NCBI GenBank assembly: GCA_015494585.1
Contig: WGAY01000027.1
Span: forward strand, 1 to 33,067
DNA: 33,067 nucleotides
From: Candidatus Omnitrophota bacterium
GTDB lineage: Bacteria > Omnitrophota > Gorgyraeia > S143-82
Direction of reading: 5' to 3'
Shown here: positions 1 to 9,187 of the stretch, in pieces
Numbering within the stretch: position 1 is the stretch's first letter
How the letters are laid out: each line of letters begins with the position of its first letter
Translations under genes and position numbers: made by a program
The notes under the pieces: generated by a model
Database searches by the model: none
Seen by the model: only the letters and a program-made list of their open reading frames with translations
What the model was told of the DNA's origin: nothing

Positions 1-2
1 GA

Positions 3-245
3 TATGAGATAAGGGCAGAAGATGTAACGAACATAGGCAGGGCAGATTTGACGATGATAATGAAGGATAGGATATATATTTTTGAGATAAAGCTAGACAC
101 AAAAGAGGATGCGATAAAGCAGATAAAGGAGAGGCAGTATTATAGGAAATACGAGAATCAGGACAAGCCTATCTATCTGGTAGGGATAAAGATAGGCAGT
201 AAGGAGAGGAATGTAGTTGGGTTTGAATGGGAGAGGATGAAGTAG
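3..245 (+). CDS. AAA-ATPase-like/PD-(D/E)XK nuclease family protein, C-terminal part (cut by window start)
   Basis: The reading frame is open from base 3, so the gene begins outside the window and only its last 80 residues are seen. They match the C-terminal PD-(D/E)XK nuclease-like domain (DUF1703 family) of the next gene: GRADL supplies the Asp and FEIKL supplies the E-x-K of the nuclease core, followed by a YYRKYENQDKPIYLVGIKI stretch. The ATG at 48 is only an internal Met. The last 44 codons differ from those of the downstream paralogue at 8 of 132 bases, 6 of them synonymous, so the two are a recent tandem duplication or have undergone gene conversion. The role of this family is not established; a nuclease linked to an ATPase is the usual reading. 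Confidence 0.85.
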   Translation, partial: YEIRAEDVTNIGRADLTMIMKDRIYIFEIKLDTKEDAIKQIKERQYYRKYENQDKPIYLVGIKIGSKERNVVGFEWERMK

Positions 246-313
246 GAAGGAGAGTTATTTAGACTAGAAATAGGATGCTAGATTAGAAAGAGAATAAAAG
301 ACGGAGAATTATA

Positions 314-1873
314 ATGGATAATTCGAGATTAAAGAGATTGCCCATAGGGGTGCAGGATTTTAGGGAGATAAGGGAGGAGGATTATCTCTATGTGGATAAG
401 ACTGAGCCGATATACAGGTTGATAACTGAGGGCAAGTATTACTTTCTCTCCCGCCCGCGCAGATTTGGAAAGAGTCTGCTTGTATCCACATTGAAATACC
501 TATTCCAGGGTGAGAGGGATCTATTCAAGGGGCTTTATATCTATGATAGGTATGATTTTCCGAAGTATCCGGTGATACATATATCGTTTAGGGGGGATAT
601 GCGTAGTCCTGAACAGCTTGAGAGAAAGATATTGAGTATTTTGAAGGGCAATGAAAAGGCATTAGGGCTAGACTGTGATAGTCTGGATGACCCTTCGGAT
701 TGCTTTGAAAGCTTGATTATTAAGGCTTATGAAAAATACAACCAAAAAGTTGTAATCCTGATAGACGAATACGACAAGCCTATCATCGACAATATAGACC
801 AGATAGAGGTAGCGATGGAGAATCGGAATATCCTGCGGGGGCTATATTCCATAATAAAGGATATGGATCCCTATATAAAATTTGCCTTCTTAACAGGGGT
901 AACCAAATTCTCAAAGGCAGGGATATTCTCTGGGTTGAATAATCTAAAGGACATAACATTATATCCTGAGTTTGGGAATATGCTTGGTATAACTCAGGAA
1001 GAACTAGAACAGCATTTTGGCGAACTCTTTATAAAAAATGGGGTAGATTTAGAGAAGGTAAGAGAATGGTATAACGGATATAACTTTTTGGGGAATCTTG
1101 TATACAATCCATTTGATTTATTAATGTTTGTGGATAGAAAATTCGTTTTTAAGAGCTATTGGTTTTCAACAGGCACGCCAAAGTTTTTGATAGATGTAAT
1201 AGATAAGGGTAAATTTTATATACCGAGACTATCAGCAGGGATAGAAGTAGACGATACAGTATTAGACAGCTTTGATGTAGATAGGATGCAACCAGAGGTA
1301 GTTCTGTTTCAGGCAGGGTATTTGACAATAGATAAAATGATAGAGCGTCCAATGGGGGGATGCGAATATTTGTTGAGATTGCCCAATAAAGAAGTGCGGG
1401 TATCATTGATGAGCACGCTATTAGATTATATAGAAGGAATAAGAGAAGATAGGGTAAGGCATCAAAACAAGATAACTAAATTAGTAGACAGTGCAGACAT
1501 AGAAGGGTTAAGGATCGAATTAGAGGCGCTATTTGCAGGAGTGCCGTATCACTATCATACACACGGGAAGATAGGCGAATATGAAGGTTATTATTCGTCA
1601 GTGATATATGGGTATCTACAGAGTACGGGATATCCGGTGATAGGGGAAGATGTAACCAGCCGTGGCAGGATAGATCTCACATTAATAACCAGAGATAAGA
1701 TATATATCTTTGAGATAAAGCTAGACACGAACGAATCTGCAATAAAGCAGATAAAGGAGAGGCAGTATTATAGGAAGTATGAGAATCAAGACAAGCCTAT
1801 CTATCTGGTAGGGATAAAGATAGGCAGTAAGGAGAGAAATATAGTTGGGTTTGAGTGGGAGAGGATGAATTGA
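314..1873 (+). CDS. AAA-ATPase-like protein with C-terminal PD-(D/E)XK nuclease domain (DUF1703)
   Basis: A 519-residue full-length member of a family found in many copies in uncultured bacteria and Bacteroidetes. The N-terminal AAA-ATPase-like domain opens with LPIGVQDFREIRE and YLYVDKT. The Walker A-like loop is SRPRRFGKS (K53, S54) and the Walker B is VVILIDEYD (D151, E152). The C-terminal nuclease-like domain has D454 in GRIDL and E467-x-K469 in FEIK. Start at ATG 314 is supported by GGAG at 303-306. It lies 68 bp behind the partial paralogue at 3-245. The ATPase-nuclease pairing invites a defence or DNA-processing role, but no partner genes are adjacent and function remains unassigned. 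The gene is rich in ATA and AGG codons like its surroundings, so there is no clear composition break. Confidence 0.9.
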   Translation: MDNSRLKRLPIGVQDFREIREEDYLYVDKTEPIYRLITEGKYYFLSRPRRFGKSLLVSTLKYLFQGERDLFKGLYIYDRYDFPKYPVIHISFRGDMRSPEQLERKILSILKGNEKALGLDCDSLDDPSDCFESLIIKAYEKYNQKVVILIDEYDKPIIDNIDQIEVAMENRNILRGLYSIIKDMDPYIKFAFLTGVTKFSKAGIFSGLNNLKDITLYPEFGNMLGITQEELEQHFGELFIKNGVDLEKVREWYNGYNFLGNLVYNPFDLLMFVDRKFVFKSYWFSTGTPKFLIDVIDKGKFYIPRLSAGIEVDDTVLDSFDVDRMQPEVVLFQAGYLTIDKMIERPMGGCEYLLRLPNKEVRVSLMSTLLDYIEGIREDRVRHQNKITKLVDSADIEGLRIELEALFAGVPYHYHTHGKIGEYEGYYSSVIYGYLQSTGYPVIGEDVTSRGRIDLTLITRDKIYIFEIKLDTNESAIKQIKERQYYRKYENQDKPIYLVGIKIGSKERNIVGFEWERMN

Positions 1874-1874
1874 A

Positions 1875-1985
1875 GATAGAGAAGGGAGAATAGAGAAAGG
1901 ATGAAAATATATTGGTAAAAAAATCCTTCATAGTTCATTCTCCCTTCTCTATCCTTAATTAAAAAATGCTGTTGTTTTGATTTTT
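1875..1985. repeat. Intergenic hairpin repeat, copy A
   Basis: A perfect 17-bp inverted repeat, 1875-1891 (GATAGAGAAGGGAGAAT) against 1937-1953, encloses an AT-rich core with a second short stem (AAGGAT/ATCCTT). The stretch from about 1899 to 1985 is strikingly similar to 12794-12885: both have GGA(T/G)GAAAATATA, then AAAATCCTTCAT, a pyrimidine arm, and AAAAATGCTGT(T/G)GTTTTGA. It starts right after the stop of the gene ending at 1873 and could act as a terminator, although no clean U-run follows the stem. It is better seen as a dispersed MITE- or REP-like element. Confidence 0.7.
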
Positions 1986-2201
1986 GGGTCTTATTTCAAA
2001 AATAAGATGGAAGAAATCGAAATTCTAATGCATAATATACGGGAGTACCTATTCCATATATTTGTGGGTGCGTAGGGAGGATTGCAGGTGGGTCGAAGAA
2101 TTATTTACTTATTTGTGGATTCGAATTCTATATTGGAAAACAATAGATTGTGAAAGTAATAACAAGCCATAGCTTGGCTTTTAGTTTATTAGGAGGGAGT
2201 G
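1954..2201. other. Intergenic region before the hydrogenase operon
   Basis: No convincing gene lies here. A small perfect hairpin, CTTATTT-CAA-AAATAAG, sits at 1990-2006. A second, AAGCCA/TGGCTT at 2164-2169 and 2175-2180 followed by TTTTAGTTT, lies just before the hndA ribosome binding site and could act as an attenuator or weak terminator. I see no sigma70 promoter with both boxes in good match; TTGGAA at 2133 with TAATAA at 2157 is the best and is weak. Confidence 0.4.
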
Positions 2202-2666
2202 ATGGATACAGAAGTAAAAGATATCGTATCGGCAGTGGTCGAGAAGTGGCAAGGAAAAGAAGATGCCCTGATTATGATGTTGCACGAAATTCAGGAGAAA
2301 TTTGGTTACATCCCTCGCGATGTAGCCCTAGATCTTTCTACAAAGACAGGAGTGCCCTTAGCGCGCATATATGAGGTGATTACTTTTTATCATCTATTTA
2401 AGACATCTCCTCCAGGTAAACACAAGATAGCTGTGTGCATGGGGACGGCCTGCTATCTAAAGGGTGCACCTCAAATAGTAGAGAAGTTGAAAGAAATACT
2501 TGAGGTAGAAGAAGGGCAATCCACGCCGGATGGATTGTTTCAGTTCGAGACCGTAAGGTGCCTTGGCTGTTGTGGACTTGCACCTGTGGTTATGATAGAC
2601 GATAAGGTATATGGTAAGGTCAGGCCAGATCAGGTAATGGATATCTTGTCGGAATATAATAAATGA
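2202..2666 (+). CDS. hndA: NADP-reducing/bifurcating [FeFe] hydrogenase subunit A (NuoE-like [2Fe-2S] protein)
   Basis: A 154-residue thioredoxin-fold [2Fe-2S] protein of the NuoE/HndA/HydC family, acting in the cytoplasm to pass electrons between the flavin subunit and the hydrogenase. The four cluster cysteines have the family spacing: C79-x4-C84 in CMGTAC and C120-x3-C124 in CLGCC. The N-terminal helical part (LHEIQEKFGYIPRDVALDLS) is also typical, and the length is normal. A GTG at 2199 would sit one base from the SD, so ATG 2202, 4 nt after AGGAGGG (2191-2197), is preferred. It is first of a four-gene operon with hndB, hndC and hndD. Replacement of a NuoG-like subunit by a hydrogenase downstream separates it from complex I. 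Confidence 0.92.
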   Translation: MDTEVKDIVSAVVEKWQGKEDALIMMLHEIQEKFGYIPRDVALDLSTKTGVPLARIYEVITFYHLFKTSPPGKHKIAVCMGTACYLKGAPQIVEKLKEILEVEEGQSTPDGLFQFETVRCLGCCGLAPVVMIDDKVYGKVRPDQVMDILSEYNK

Positions 2667-2717
2667 TAGACGAAAGAGATTTCTAAAAGATATCCGGGTT
2701 TAAAAAGAGAGGGGTTT

Positions 2718-3071
2718 ATGGTGAAGCTGGATTTAGAGAGGTTAAAAGGACTCCGGGCGGAATTGAAGGACAAAAATAAAGGGGATTATATCAAAGTAGG
2801 AATGAGTACCTGTGGAATAGCTGCGGGTGCAGATAAGGTCTATGAGCTGTTTAAAGAGGAAATAGAGAAGCGTGGTTTGCCTATCTCTCTGGAGAAATGT
2901 GGATGCTTGGGCATGTGTTTTGCAGAGCCATTGGTAGAGGTTGGGATGGCAGGGGCTCCGGTAGTTATATACGGCAGAGTCAATACCTCGGTAGCCCATC
3001 GTATCATAGACGAACATCTGTGTTGTGGAAGGATAGTTAGTGATCACGTGTACGAATTGAGGAGAAGCTGA
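2718..3071 (+). CDS. hndB: [FeFe] hydrogenase subunit B (thioredoxin-like [2Fe-2S] ferredoxin)
   Basis: A 117-residue thioredoxin-like ferredoxin of the HndB type, like the N-terminal domain carried on many HydB/NuoF-long proteins. VGMSTCGIAAGA (C32) and CGCLGMC (C61, C63, C67) followed by EPLVEV and YGRV are the family signature; C102 and C103 lie near the end. It presumably holds one [2Fe-2S] cluster and relays electrons inside the hydrogenase complex. SD AGAGGGG lies just before ATG 2718. It is separated from hndC by 1 bp, so the two are probably translated together. A separate HndB is the arrangement of Desulfovibrio-type hndABCD. Confidence 0.88.
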   Translation: MVKLDLERLKGLRAELKDKNKGDYIKVGMSTCGIAAGADKVYELFKEEIEKRGLPISLEKCGCLGMCFAEPLVEVGMAGAPVVIYGRVNTSVAHRIIDEHLCCGRIVSDHVYELRRS

Positions 3072-3072
3072 T

Positions 3073-4824
3073 ATGGGCAATATGTATAAGAAGATAGTCT
3101 TTATCAAGGATACCAATGCCGGAAAGGCAGATCTAACTCGTCACTATGCGAGTCTGTTCGCCAAATACGCCAAACCATTTATAGAAGATATGCAATTGTA
3201 TGTAGTAAGGGCAGCTGACTTGGGTATATATGGCAAGGGAATGGTGGTAAAGATATGGCCCCAGAATATCTACTATGCATCGGTAAAAGAAGAGGATATT
3301 CCTGAGATAATCGAGGCTTCTGTTAAAAACGAAGGAGTTGTTGATAGACTCCTTTACCGTCCTTCTGATAAACAGATGCGTATTGTACTGCGTAACTGTG
3401 GTGTTATAGACCCTGAGAGCATAGATGAATATATAGCAAAAGATGGCTATGGTGGCCTTGAACGGGTATTATCAGGTATGTCTGCGGAAGATGTGATAGA
3501 GGAGATAAAGAAAAGCGGTTTGAGAGGAAGGGGAGGCGGAGGCTTTCCTACTTGGATGAAGTGGAATTTTGCCAGGAGTGTTTCTTCAGATGAGAAGTAC
3601 ATCATCTGTAATGCAGATGAAGGCGACCCTGGGGCCTATATGGATAGGAGTGTGCTGGAAGGTGATCCCCATTCGGTAATAGAAGGTATGATTATCGCTG
3701 GCTATGCAGTTGGGGCCTCTAAGGGGTTCTTTTACATAAGGGCAGAGTATCCACTTGCAATTGAACGTGTTAAACAGGCTATAGATCAGGCCTATGAATA
3801 TGGATTGCTTGGGGAGAATATCCTTGGAACTGGTTTTTCGTTTGATATAGAGATAAGGCTTGGTGCTGGTGCGTTTGTCTGTGGCGAGGAAACAGCCCTG
3901 ATTGCCTCTATTGAGGGCAAGAGGGGCACTCCCAGACCAAGGCCTCCTTATCCGTCTGTTAAAGGATTATGGGACAGACCCACGGTGATAAATAATGTCG
4001 AGACCCTTGCAAACGTTCCATTTATTTTGCTAAAGGGTGGAGATTGGTTTGCTAGCATTGGTACAGAAAATTCTAAAGGGACAAAGGTCTTTGCCCTGAC
4101 CGGTAAGGTGAAGAATTCTGGACTTATAGAGGTCCCTATGGGGACGACCCTCAGGGAGATAGTCTTTGACATAGGCGGTGGGGTTATTGGGGATAAGAAG
4201 ATAAAGGCAGTCCAGACCGGCGGACCTTCAGGCGGTGTTATACCTGAACACCTGCTCGATACACCGGTCGATTATGAAAATCTTCAACGGCTGGGATCGA
4301 TTATGGGTTCGGGGGGGATGATAGTTATGAGTGAAGATGATTGTATGGTGGATATATCTAAATTCTATCTAAAATTCTGTGTAGATGAGTCCTGCGGCAA
4401 GTGCGCTCCTTGTCGAATTGGTGGCTATCAGATGCTCAATATATTGAATAAAATTACAAATGGCGAGGGAGAAGAAAGGGACCTGGAGAATATATCTCTG
4501 ATTGCCCGAGCTATGCAGAGGGCATCCCTCTGTGGACTGGGCCAGACCGCTCCCAATCCTGTGGTTTCGACGATGAAGTTTTTTGAAGAGGAATACAGAC
4601 AGCATATCTTTGATAAGAAATGTCCTTCAGGTAAGTGTAAGAGGCTTATTCATTATGAAATAGTCCAGGAGAAGTGCGTCAGGTGCGGTATGTGTTATAT
4701 AAACTGTCCTGTCGAAGCCATAACTGGTTCTAAGGCAAAAGGATTTGTTATCCATCAGGACCTTTGTATAAAGTGTGGTAAGTGTTATGAGGTCTGTAAG
4801 TTTGGGGCAGTTATATTGAAATAG
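3073..4824 (+). CDS. hndC: [FeFe] hydrogenase flavin subunit C (NuoF-like, NAD(P)H-binding)
   Basis: A 583-residue NuoF/HydB/HndC homologue that binds FMN, NAD(P)(H) and several Fe-S clusters, and is the proposed bifurcation site of such complexes. GLRGRGGGGFPTWMKW (from about residue 148) and NADEGDPGAYMDR form the FMN/NAD pocket; GAGAFVCGEETAL is near 264-276. A SLBB-like region follows, then CGKCAPCR (C440, C443, C446) with a further Cys in LCGLGQ near 488 for a [4Fe-4S] cluster. The C-terminus is a 2[4Fe-4S] ferredoxin: CVRCGMCYINCP from C535 and CIKCGKCYEVCK from about 564. The first 100 residues resemble a thioredoxin-like domain but contain no cysteine, so that domain has no cluster. 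ATG 3073 follows the hndB stop by 1 bp. Confidence 0.93.
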   Translation: MGNMYKKIVFIKDTNAGKADLTRHYASLFAKYAKPFIEDMQLYVVRAADLGIYGKGMVVKIWPQNIYYASVKEEDIPEIIEASVKNEGVVDRLLYRPSDKQMRIVLRNCGVIDPESIDEYIAKDGYGGLERVLSGMSAEDVIEEIKKSGLRGRGGGGFPTWMKWNFARSVSSDEKYIICNADEGDPGAYMDRSVLEGDPHSVIEGMIIAGYAVGASKGFFYIRAEYPLAIERVKQAIDQAYEYGLLGENILGTGFSFDIEIRLGAGAFVCGEETALIASIEGKRGTPRPRPPYPSVKGLWDRPTVINNVETLANVPFILLKGGDWFASIGTENSKGTKVFALTGKVKNSGLIEVPMGTTLREIVFDIGGGVIGDKKIKAVQTGGPSGGVIPEHLLDTPVDYENLQRLGSIMGSGGMIVMSEDDCMVDISKFYLKFCVDESCGKCAPCRIGGYQMLNILNKITNGEGEERDLENISLIARAMQRASLCGLGQTAPNPVVSTMKFFEEEYRQHIFDKKCPSGKCKRLIHYEIVQEKCVRCGMCYINCPVEAITGSKAKGFVIHQDLCIKCGKCYEVCKFGAVILK

Positions 4825-4847
4825 GGATAGGTTATAAAGGAGAGGAT

Positions 4848-6593
4848 ATGGTAGTAAAGGCAACTATAGACGGAATACCGGTAGAGGTAGAATACGGGAC
4901 AACTATACTAGATGCAGCCAGAAGTGTGCAGGTCAAGATCCCTACCCTTTGTAAACACCCTGATCTGCCTGCATCGGCTGCTTGCGGTATCTGTATTGTA
5001 AGGGTAAAGGGCAACAATAAGATGCTAAGGGCCTGTTGTACGCCTCTGGAAGATGGTATGGAGATCATTACCAATGATCCGGAGATAGTAGAGGTCAGGA
5101 GGACCGTATTGGAGCTGATTTTATCTAACCATCCAGATGAGTGCCTTATCTGCGGTAGGAATAATAATTGTGAGTTGCAGAGGTTTGCAGCGGATTTTGG
5201 TATAAGGGAGGAGCGCTATTCCAAGTTCCTTAGAGATATACCTGCGGATGTTTCGACTGGGACGATAGAACTGCATCCCCAGAAGTGTATCCTCTGTGGC
5301 AGGTGCGTTGAGGTATGTCAGGAGGTTCAGGATGTCTGGGCCCTATCTTTCCTGGAACGTGGTTTCAATACCAGGATCTCTCCAGCAGGGGACATAGAGT
5401 TAAACGAATCTCCCTGTGTCAAGTGCGGACAATGTTCTGCCCACTGTCCAACCGGGGCCATCTTTGAGAAAGACGATACCTCAAAGGTCTGGGAGGCCTT
5501 AAGAGACGCTGATAAATACTGTGTTGTACAAATAGCGCCTGCGGTTAGGGTGGCTATAGGGGAGGCCTTTGGTTATCCTTATGGGACTAACCTTACGAAG
5601 AAGTTATATGCCCTGCTAAGGAGGCTTGGATTTAGGGCAGTCTTTGATACCTCTTTTGGAGCTGATCTGACCGTAATGGAGGAGGCCAGTGAATTTGTTA
5701 AGAGATTCGCCGAAGGCAGGGGGCCTCTGCCATTGATAACTACCTGTTGCCCTTCCTGGGTCGATTTTATGGAGAAATTTTATACAGATATGATAGAGCA
5801 CTTCTCGTCTGCAAAGTCCCCTCATGAGATGCTAGGGGTACTTTCCAAGACCTACTACGCAGAGAAGAATTCGATTCCACCAGAGAAGATATTTATGGTC
5901 TCTATTATGCCCTGTACATCCAAAAAGTATGAGATAACCCGCAGTGATGAGATGTTTGCCTCTGGTTATGCGGATATAGATGTTGTTTTAACCACTCGAG
6001 AATTGGCTAGGATGATAAAACAGGCCGGTATTGATTTTAACAACCTTGCCGATGAGGAACCCGACCACATACTAGGCGACTATACTGGTGCGGGGGTCAT
6101 ATTCGGGGCCACGGGTGGCGTTATGGAGGCGGCACTGCGCACCGCCTATTTCTTTATTAGTGGAGAGAATCTAAAGGAAGTGGAGTTTAAACAGGTGCGG
6201 GGTCTTGATGGTGTAAAAGAATGCGAAGTAGATGTGGCCGGCAGAGGGGTGCGGGTAGCAGTTGCCCATGGATTGTCGAATGTCGAGTTTATATTAAACA
6301 AGGTGCGGCGGGCAAAGGAGAAAGGAGAGGATTTGCCCTATCACTTTATCGAGGTTATGGCCTGCCCTGGTGGGTGCGTGGGGGGAGGTGGACAGCCTTA
6401 TGGTGTGACCGATGAGCTGCGTATAGCCAGGGCCAGGGGTTTGTATGAGGATGATGAAGGGCGGATAAGGTATGCGCATGAAAATCCCTATATAAAGAAA
6501 CTCTATGAGGAATTTTTAGGTGAGCCGCTAGGAGAGAAATCTCATCATCTGCTTCATACGAAATACACCCCCAGGCCGGTGTATGTAAGATGA
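4848..6593 (+). CDS. hndD: [FeFe] hydrogenase catalytic subunit D
   Basis: A 581-residue group A [FeFe] hydrogenase that interconverts H2 with protons and electrons. The N-terminal [2Fe-2S] ferredoxin domain has C35, C46, C49 and C63/C64. A His-Cys3 [4Fe-4S] site follows (H95, C99, C102, C108), then two [4Fe-4S] clusters (C147/150/153/157 and C190/193/196/200). The H-cluster motifs are TTCCPSW (C300 proton-relay, C301), MPCTSKKYE (C356) and EVMACPGGCVGGGGQP (C506, C510). The small-subunit-like domain (KKLYEEFLGEPLGEKSHHLLH) is fused at the C-terminus. L1 reads TTCCPSW instead of the commoner TSCCPGW, but all ligands are present. SD GGAG precedes ATG 4848. Length and gene order match the HndABCD type. 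No maturases (HydEFG) are in the window. Confidence 0.96.
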   Translation: MVVKATIDGIPVEVEYGTTILDAARSVQVKIPTLCKHPDLPASAACGICIVRVKGNNKMLRACCTPLEDGMEIITNDPEIVEVRRTVLELILSNHPDECLICGRNNNCELQRFAADFGIREERYSKFLRDIPADVSTGTIELHPQKCILCGRCVEVCQEVQDVWALSFLERGFNTRISPAGDIELNESPCVKCGQCSAHCPTGAIFEKDDTSKVWEALRDADKYCVVQIAPAVRVAIGEAFGYPYGTNLTKKLYALLRRLGFRAVFDTSFGADLTVMEEASEFVKRFAEGRGPLPLITTCCPSWVDFMEKFYTDMIEHFSSAKSPHEMLGVLSKTYYAEKNSIPPEKIFMVSIMPCTSKKYEITRSDEMFASGYADIDVVLTTRELARMIKQAGIDFNNLADEEPDHILGDYTGAGVIFGATGGVMEAALRTAYFFISGENLKEVEFKQVRGLDGVKECEVDVAGRGVRVAVAHGLSNVEFILNKVRRAKEKGEDLPYHFIEVMACPGGCVGGGGQPYGVTDELRIARARGLYEDDEGRIRYAHENPYIKKLYEEFLGEPLGEKSHHLLHTKYTPRPVYVR

Positions 6594-6684
6594 TGTTGGA
6601 TATTAGGTGATAAAGGCTTTATATTTAGCTTTGAGATTTCAGTTTTGATGTGATACCATATTCTTACATGGAGGGCGCGTGTTA

Positions 6685-7143
6685 ATGATTAAAAACAAAG
6701 GCTTTACTCTAATTGAACTCTTAGTCGTAATAGGTATAATTCTCTTGCTTGCGGCGATGCTCTTCCCAGCGCTTCAAGGGGCAAGGGAGCAAGGGCGCAG
6801 GGCAAAGTGTGTAAATAACCTGAAACAGATAAGCGCTGCCCTTCATATGTATGCATCTGACCACAATGAGAGGTTTCCTGATAAATTGCAAGATTTGGTT
6901 GACGAAGGCTACATCGATGATGTCAATGTCTTTATTTGCCCGAGCTCTGGGCTTACGTCTATTTCCTCTGCTGACGAGGGAAGTTATTTGTATAATAGCG
7001 GTCTAACGGAAAGTGCATCCTCCACTACCCCTATTGTATGTGACAAACCAGAAAATCACAAAAAGGGTGGCAATGTATTGTATGTTGGGGGTACAGTAAA
7101 GTGGTCTCCTGGGAAAAAGGGACAGTGGCAGCCTCCGTTTTAA
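6685..7143 (+). CDS. Type IV pilin-like/pseudopilin with N-terminal methylation motif
   Basis: A 152-residue prepilin-like protein. [23 protein letters not shown] gives a class III signal: prepilin peptidase would cut between G6 and F7, and E11 is the conserved mature Glu5. The helix continues into [37 protein letters not shown], a pattern common in PVC and Omnitrophota pseudopilins. The end, [11 protein letters not shown], resembles the usual NVLYxDGHVxW closing strand. GTG 6679 would be 3 nt from the GGAGGG at 6670-6675, while ATG 6685 is 9 nt away and gives the usual short leader, so it is preferred. No assembly genes adjoin it, so it is an orphan subunit served by machinery elsewhere. Confidence 0.88.
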   Translation: MIKNKGFTLIELLVVIGIILLLAAMLFPALQGAREQGRRAKCVNNLKQISAALHMYASDHNERFPDKLQDLVDEGYIDDVNVFICPSSGLTSISSADEGSYLYNSGLTESASSTTPIVCDKPENHKKGGNVLYVGGTVKWSPGKKGQWQPPF

Positions 7144-7220
7144 TGGTAATAATTGGGTTCTAAGGTTAGCTAGTTTTTAGCTTTTAGTTTCTATTGGGGC
7201 GTTGTAACCAAGGAGGGGTA

Positions 7221-9161
7221 ATGAAAAAGGGGCGCCTTTCTATAAAGATATTTAGTCGTATATTGTTTGTTCTACTTATTGGTCAGGTTTTGTATGGACT
7301 TATTTATTTCCATGATGTTAAGGGCGAAAAGATAAAAGATGTGGCGAATCGCGAAAAATTGGCTGCGGAGATTATTAGAAGTAAGTTTGAAAGTATGCGC
7401 AGGGTTGGCAGTCTCGCAATAGATTCTATTACCAGCAATCCTGTTATAGAAGAGGCATTATATCTTAGACAAAGGGCGCGCCTTAAATTCTATACACTTC
7501 CGTTGTGGAAATCTCTAAAGGAAAAAGGAGTTGCCCAGTTTCAGTTTCATACACCACCCGCAACTTCCTTTCTGAGGCTTCATAAGCTTCGCAAATATGG
7601 CGATGACCTCTCAAAATTCAGGAAAACCGTTATTAAGTGTAACGCGGAAAGGCGTCCTATCTATGGCTTTGAATTAGGCCGCGGTGGATGGGGGTATAGG
7701 GTTGTTGCTCCTGTATTTTATATGGGCAGGCATACCGGTTCGGTTGAGTTGGGGATGAAAATAAGTGAGAATACTTTACAGGAATTTAAAGATATGCTTG
7801 GTGGGGAATGGGCCTTATTTTCCCTCTCAAAGCTTACCGAGGAGGGAGATCTTGTATGGTTGGATAAACCAAAGGCAATAGCTTATACTAATGATGATAT
7901 AAAGCAAAGTGATGTTTCTGATTTCTTAGAGGATAATCTTGATAAATTAAAAGATGGAGAGATTGTATCCCGGCTTGACCCAGAAGACGGGATGATAGAG
8001 GTATTATTGCCTATGAAGGATTTTTCGGGTAGAGTTGGTTTCGTATTTGTTTATCTTTATCCAAGTAATATGCAGGCCATTATAAGAGGAGTGATCTTAA
8101 AAACATTAGCGCTTTCCCTGATACTGCTTATAGTGATGTCGGTCGTCTCTATGTTGACAATAAATTCCTCTTTGAAACCAATTGTTGAAATAACTGGTAT
8201 GATAGATGAAATATCCTCTGGAGAAGGTGACCTTACAAAACATATAAGAGTGAATTCTAATGATGAGATTGGGGAACTTGCTAAAGGGTTTAATCGATTT
8301 ATAGATAGCCAAAGGGAAATGATAGGAGAAATAAAGGCGCGCGTGGATAAGCTTCTAGCTCAGATGAATGATCTGGTGAATCAGATTATACAGGTTGATC
8401 AATCTGCCAAGGAGCAGAATGACCATGTTTCACGCGTTGCAACGGCTGTTGAAGAGATGAACTCAACGGTAGCAGAGATCGCCAATAATGCTGATTCTGC
8501 GGTGCAGGTATCGGATGAGGCATCTAACAAGGCCAAACATGGCCGGGATGTAGTTGGACAGACAATGCAGGGTATGAATACCATTGCCCAGGTAGTGGGA
8601 CGGGCATCAGAGAGGATAAACAGCCTTGGCGAAAAGAGCGCCCAGATAGGTGAGATTATCGGGGTGATTGATGATATCGCTGACCAGACAAACCTGTTGG
8701 CATTGAATGCTGCAATTGAAGCGGCCCGCGCTGGCGAGCAGGGAAGGGGATTTGCGGTAGTTGCTGATGAGGTGCGAAAACTGGCAGAACGCACCTCTCA
8801 GGCTACAAAGGAGGTCGCTGACACCATAAAGACTATTCAAAAGGAGACAAAAGATGCGGTTTCTGCTATGGATGAGACCCGTCAGGAAGTGGAGAGGGGC
8901 AAAGAACTGGCAGATGCATCTTCTCAGGCCTTAAGCGAGATCGAGAATTCGACAGATACAGTGAGTGCAATGATAAGCCAGATTGCCAATGCTACTCGTG
9001 AGCAAAGTCGAGCAACCGAAGAGATTACACAGAGCATCGAGGGAATAACCCTTTTATCTAATCAGGCATCCGAGATAAGCTCTTCTTCGCGCCAAATAGT
9101 TGAGTCTCTGGCCAATCTAGTAAATGAGATAAAGTCTCAGGTAGATAGATTTAAGTTATAA
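7221..9161 (+). CDS. Methyl-accepting chemotaxis protein
   Basis: A 646-residue transmembrane chemoreceptor. TM1 is near residues 8-25, followed by a periplasmic sensor of about 265 residues that looks Cache-like ([20 protein letters not shown]). TM2 lies near 290-314. HAMP ([33 protein letters not shown]) runs about 316-370. The long coiled-coil signalling domain has its hairpin tip near 476-526 ([37 protein letters not shown]). It ends in DRFKL with no NWETF-type CheR-binding pentapeptide. The upstream TTG 7194 is rejected: ATG 7221 sits 2 nt after AGGAGGGG (7211-7218). The next gene, 26 bp on, encodes a periplasmic binding protein, so the receptor may sense a bound ligand through that partner. 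Confidence 0.95.
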   Translation: MKKGRLSIKIFSRILFVLLIGQVLYGLIYFHDVKGEKIKDVANREKLAAEIIRSKFESMRRVGSLAIDSITSNPVIEEALYLRQRARLKFYTLPLWKSLKEKGVAQFQFHTPPATSFLRLHKLRKYGDDLSKFRKTVIKCNAERRPIYGFELGRGGWGYRVVAPVFYMGRHTGSVELGMKISENTLQEFKDMLGGEWALFSLSKLTEEGDLVWLDKPKAIAYTNDDIKQSDVSDFLEDNLDKLKDGEIVSRLDPEDGMIEVLLPMKDFSGRVGFVFVYLYPSNMQAIIRGVILKTLALSLILLIVMSVVSMLTINSSLKPIVEITGMIDEISSGEGDLTKHIRVNSNDEIGELAKGFNRFIDSQREMIGEIKARVDKLLAQMNDLVNQIIQVDQSAKEQNDHVSRVATAVEEMNSTVAEIANNADSAVQVSDEASNKAKHGRDVVGQTMQGMNTIAQVVGRASERINSLGEKSAQIGEIIGVIDDIADQTNLLALNAAIEAARAGEQGRGFAVVADEVRKLAERTSQATKEVADTIKTIQKETKDAVSAMDETRQEVERGKELADASSQALSEIENSTDTVSAMISQIANATREQSRATEEITQSIEGITLLSNQASEISSSSRQIVESLANLVNEIKSQVDRFKL

Positions 9162-9187
9162 TCCCTTAACATAAGGAGGGAGATGAA

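Noticed and set aside
2202-6593. Complex I (nuoEFG) fragment
   Set aside because: The last gene has the three H-cluster motifs of [FeFe] hydrogenase and no other nuo genes are present.
8399-8794. 131-residue minus-strand gene
   Set aside because: It mirrors the conserved signalling domain of the chemoreceptor and has no features of its own.
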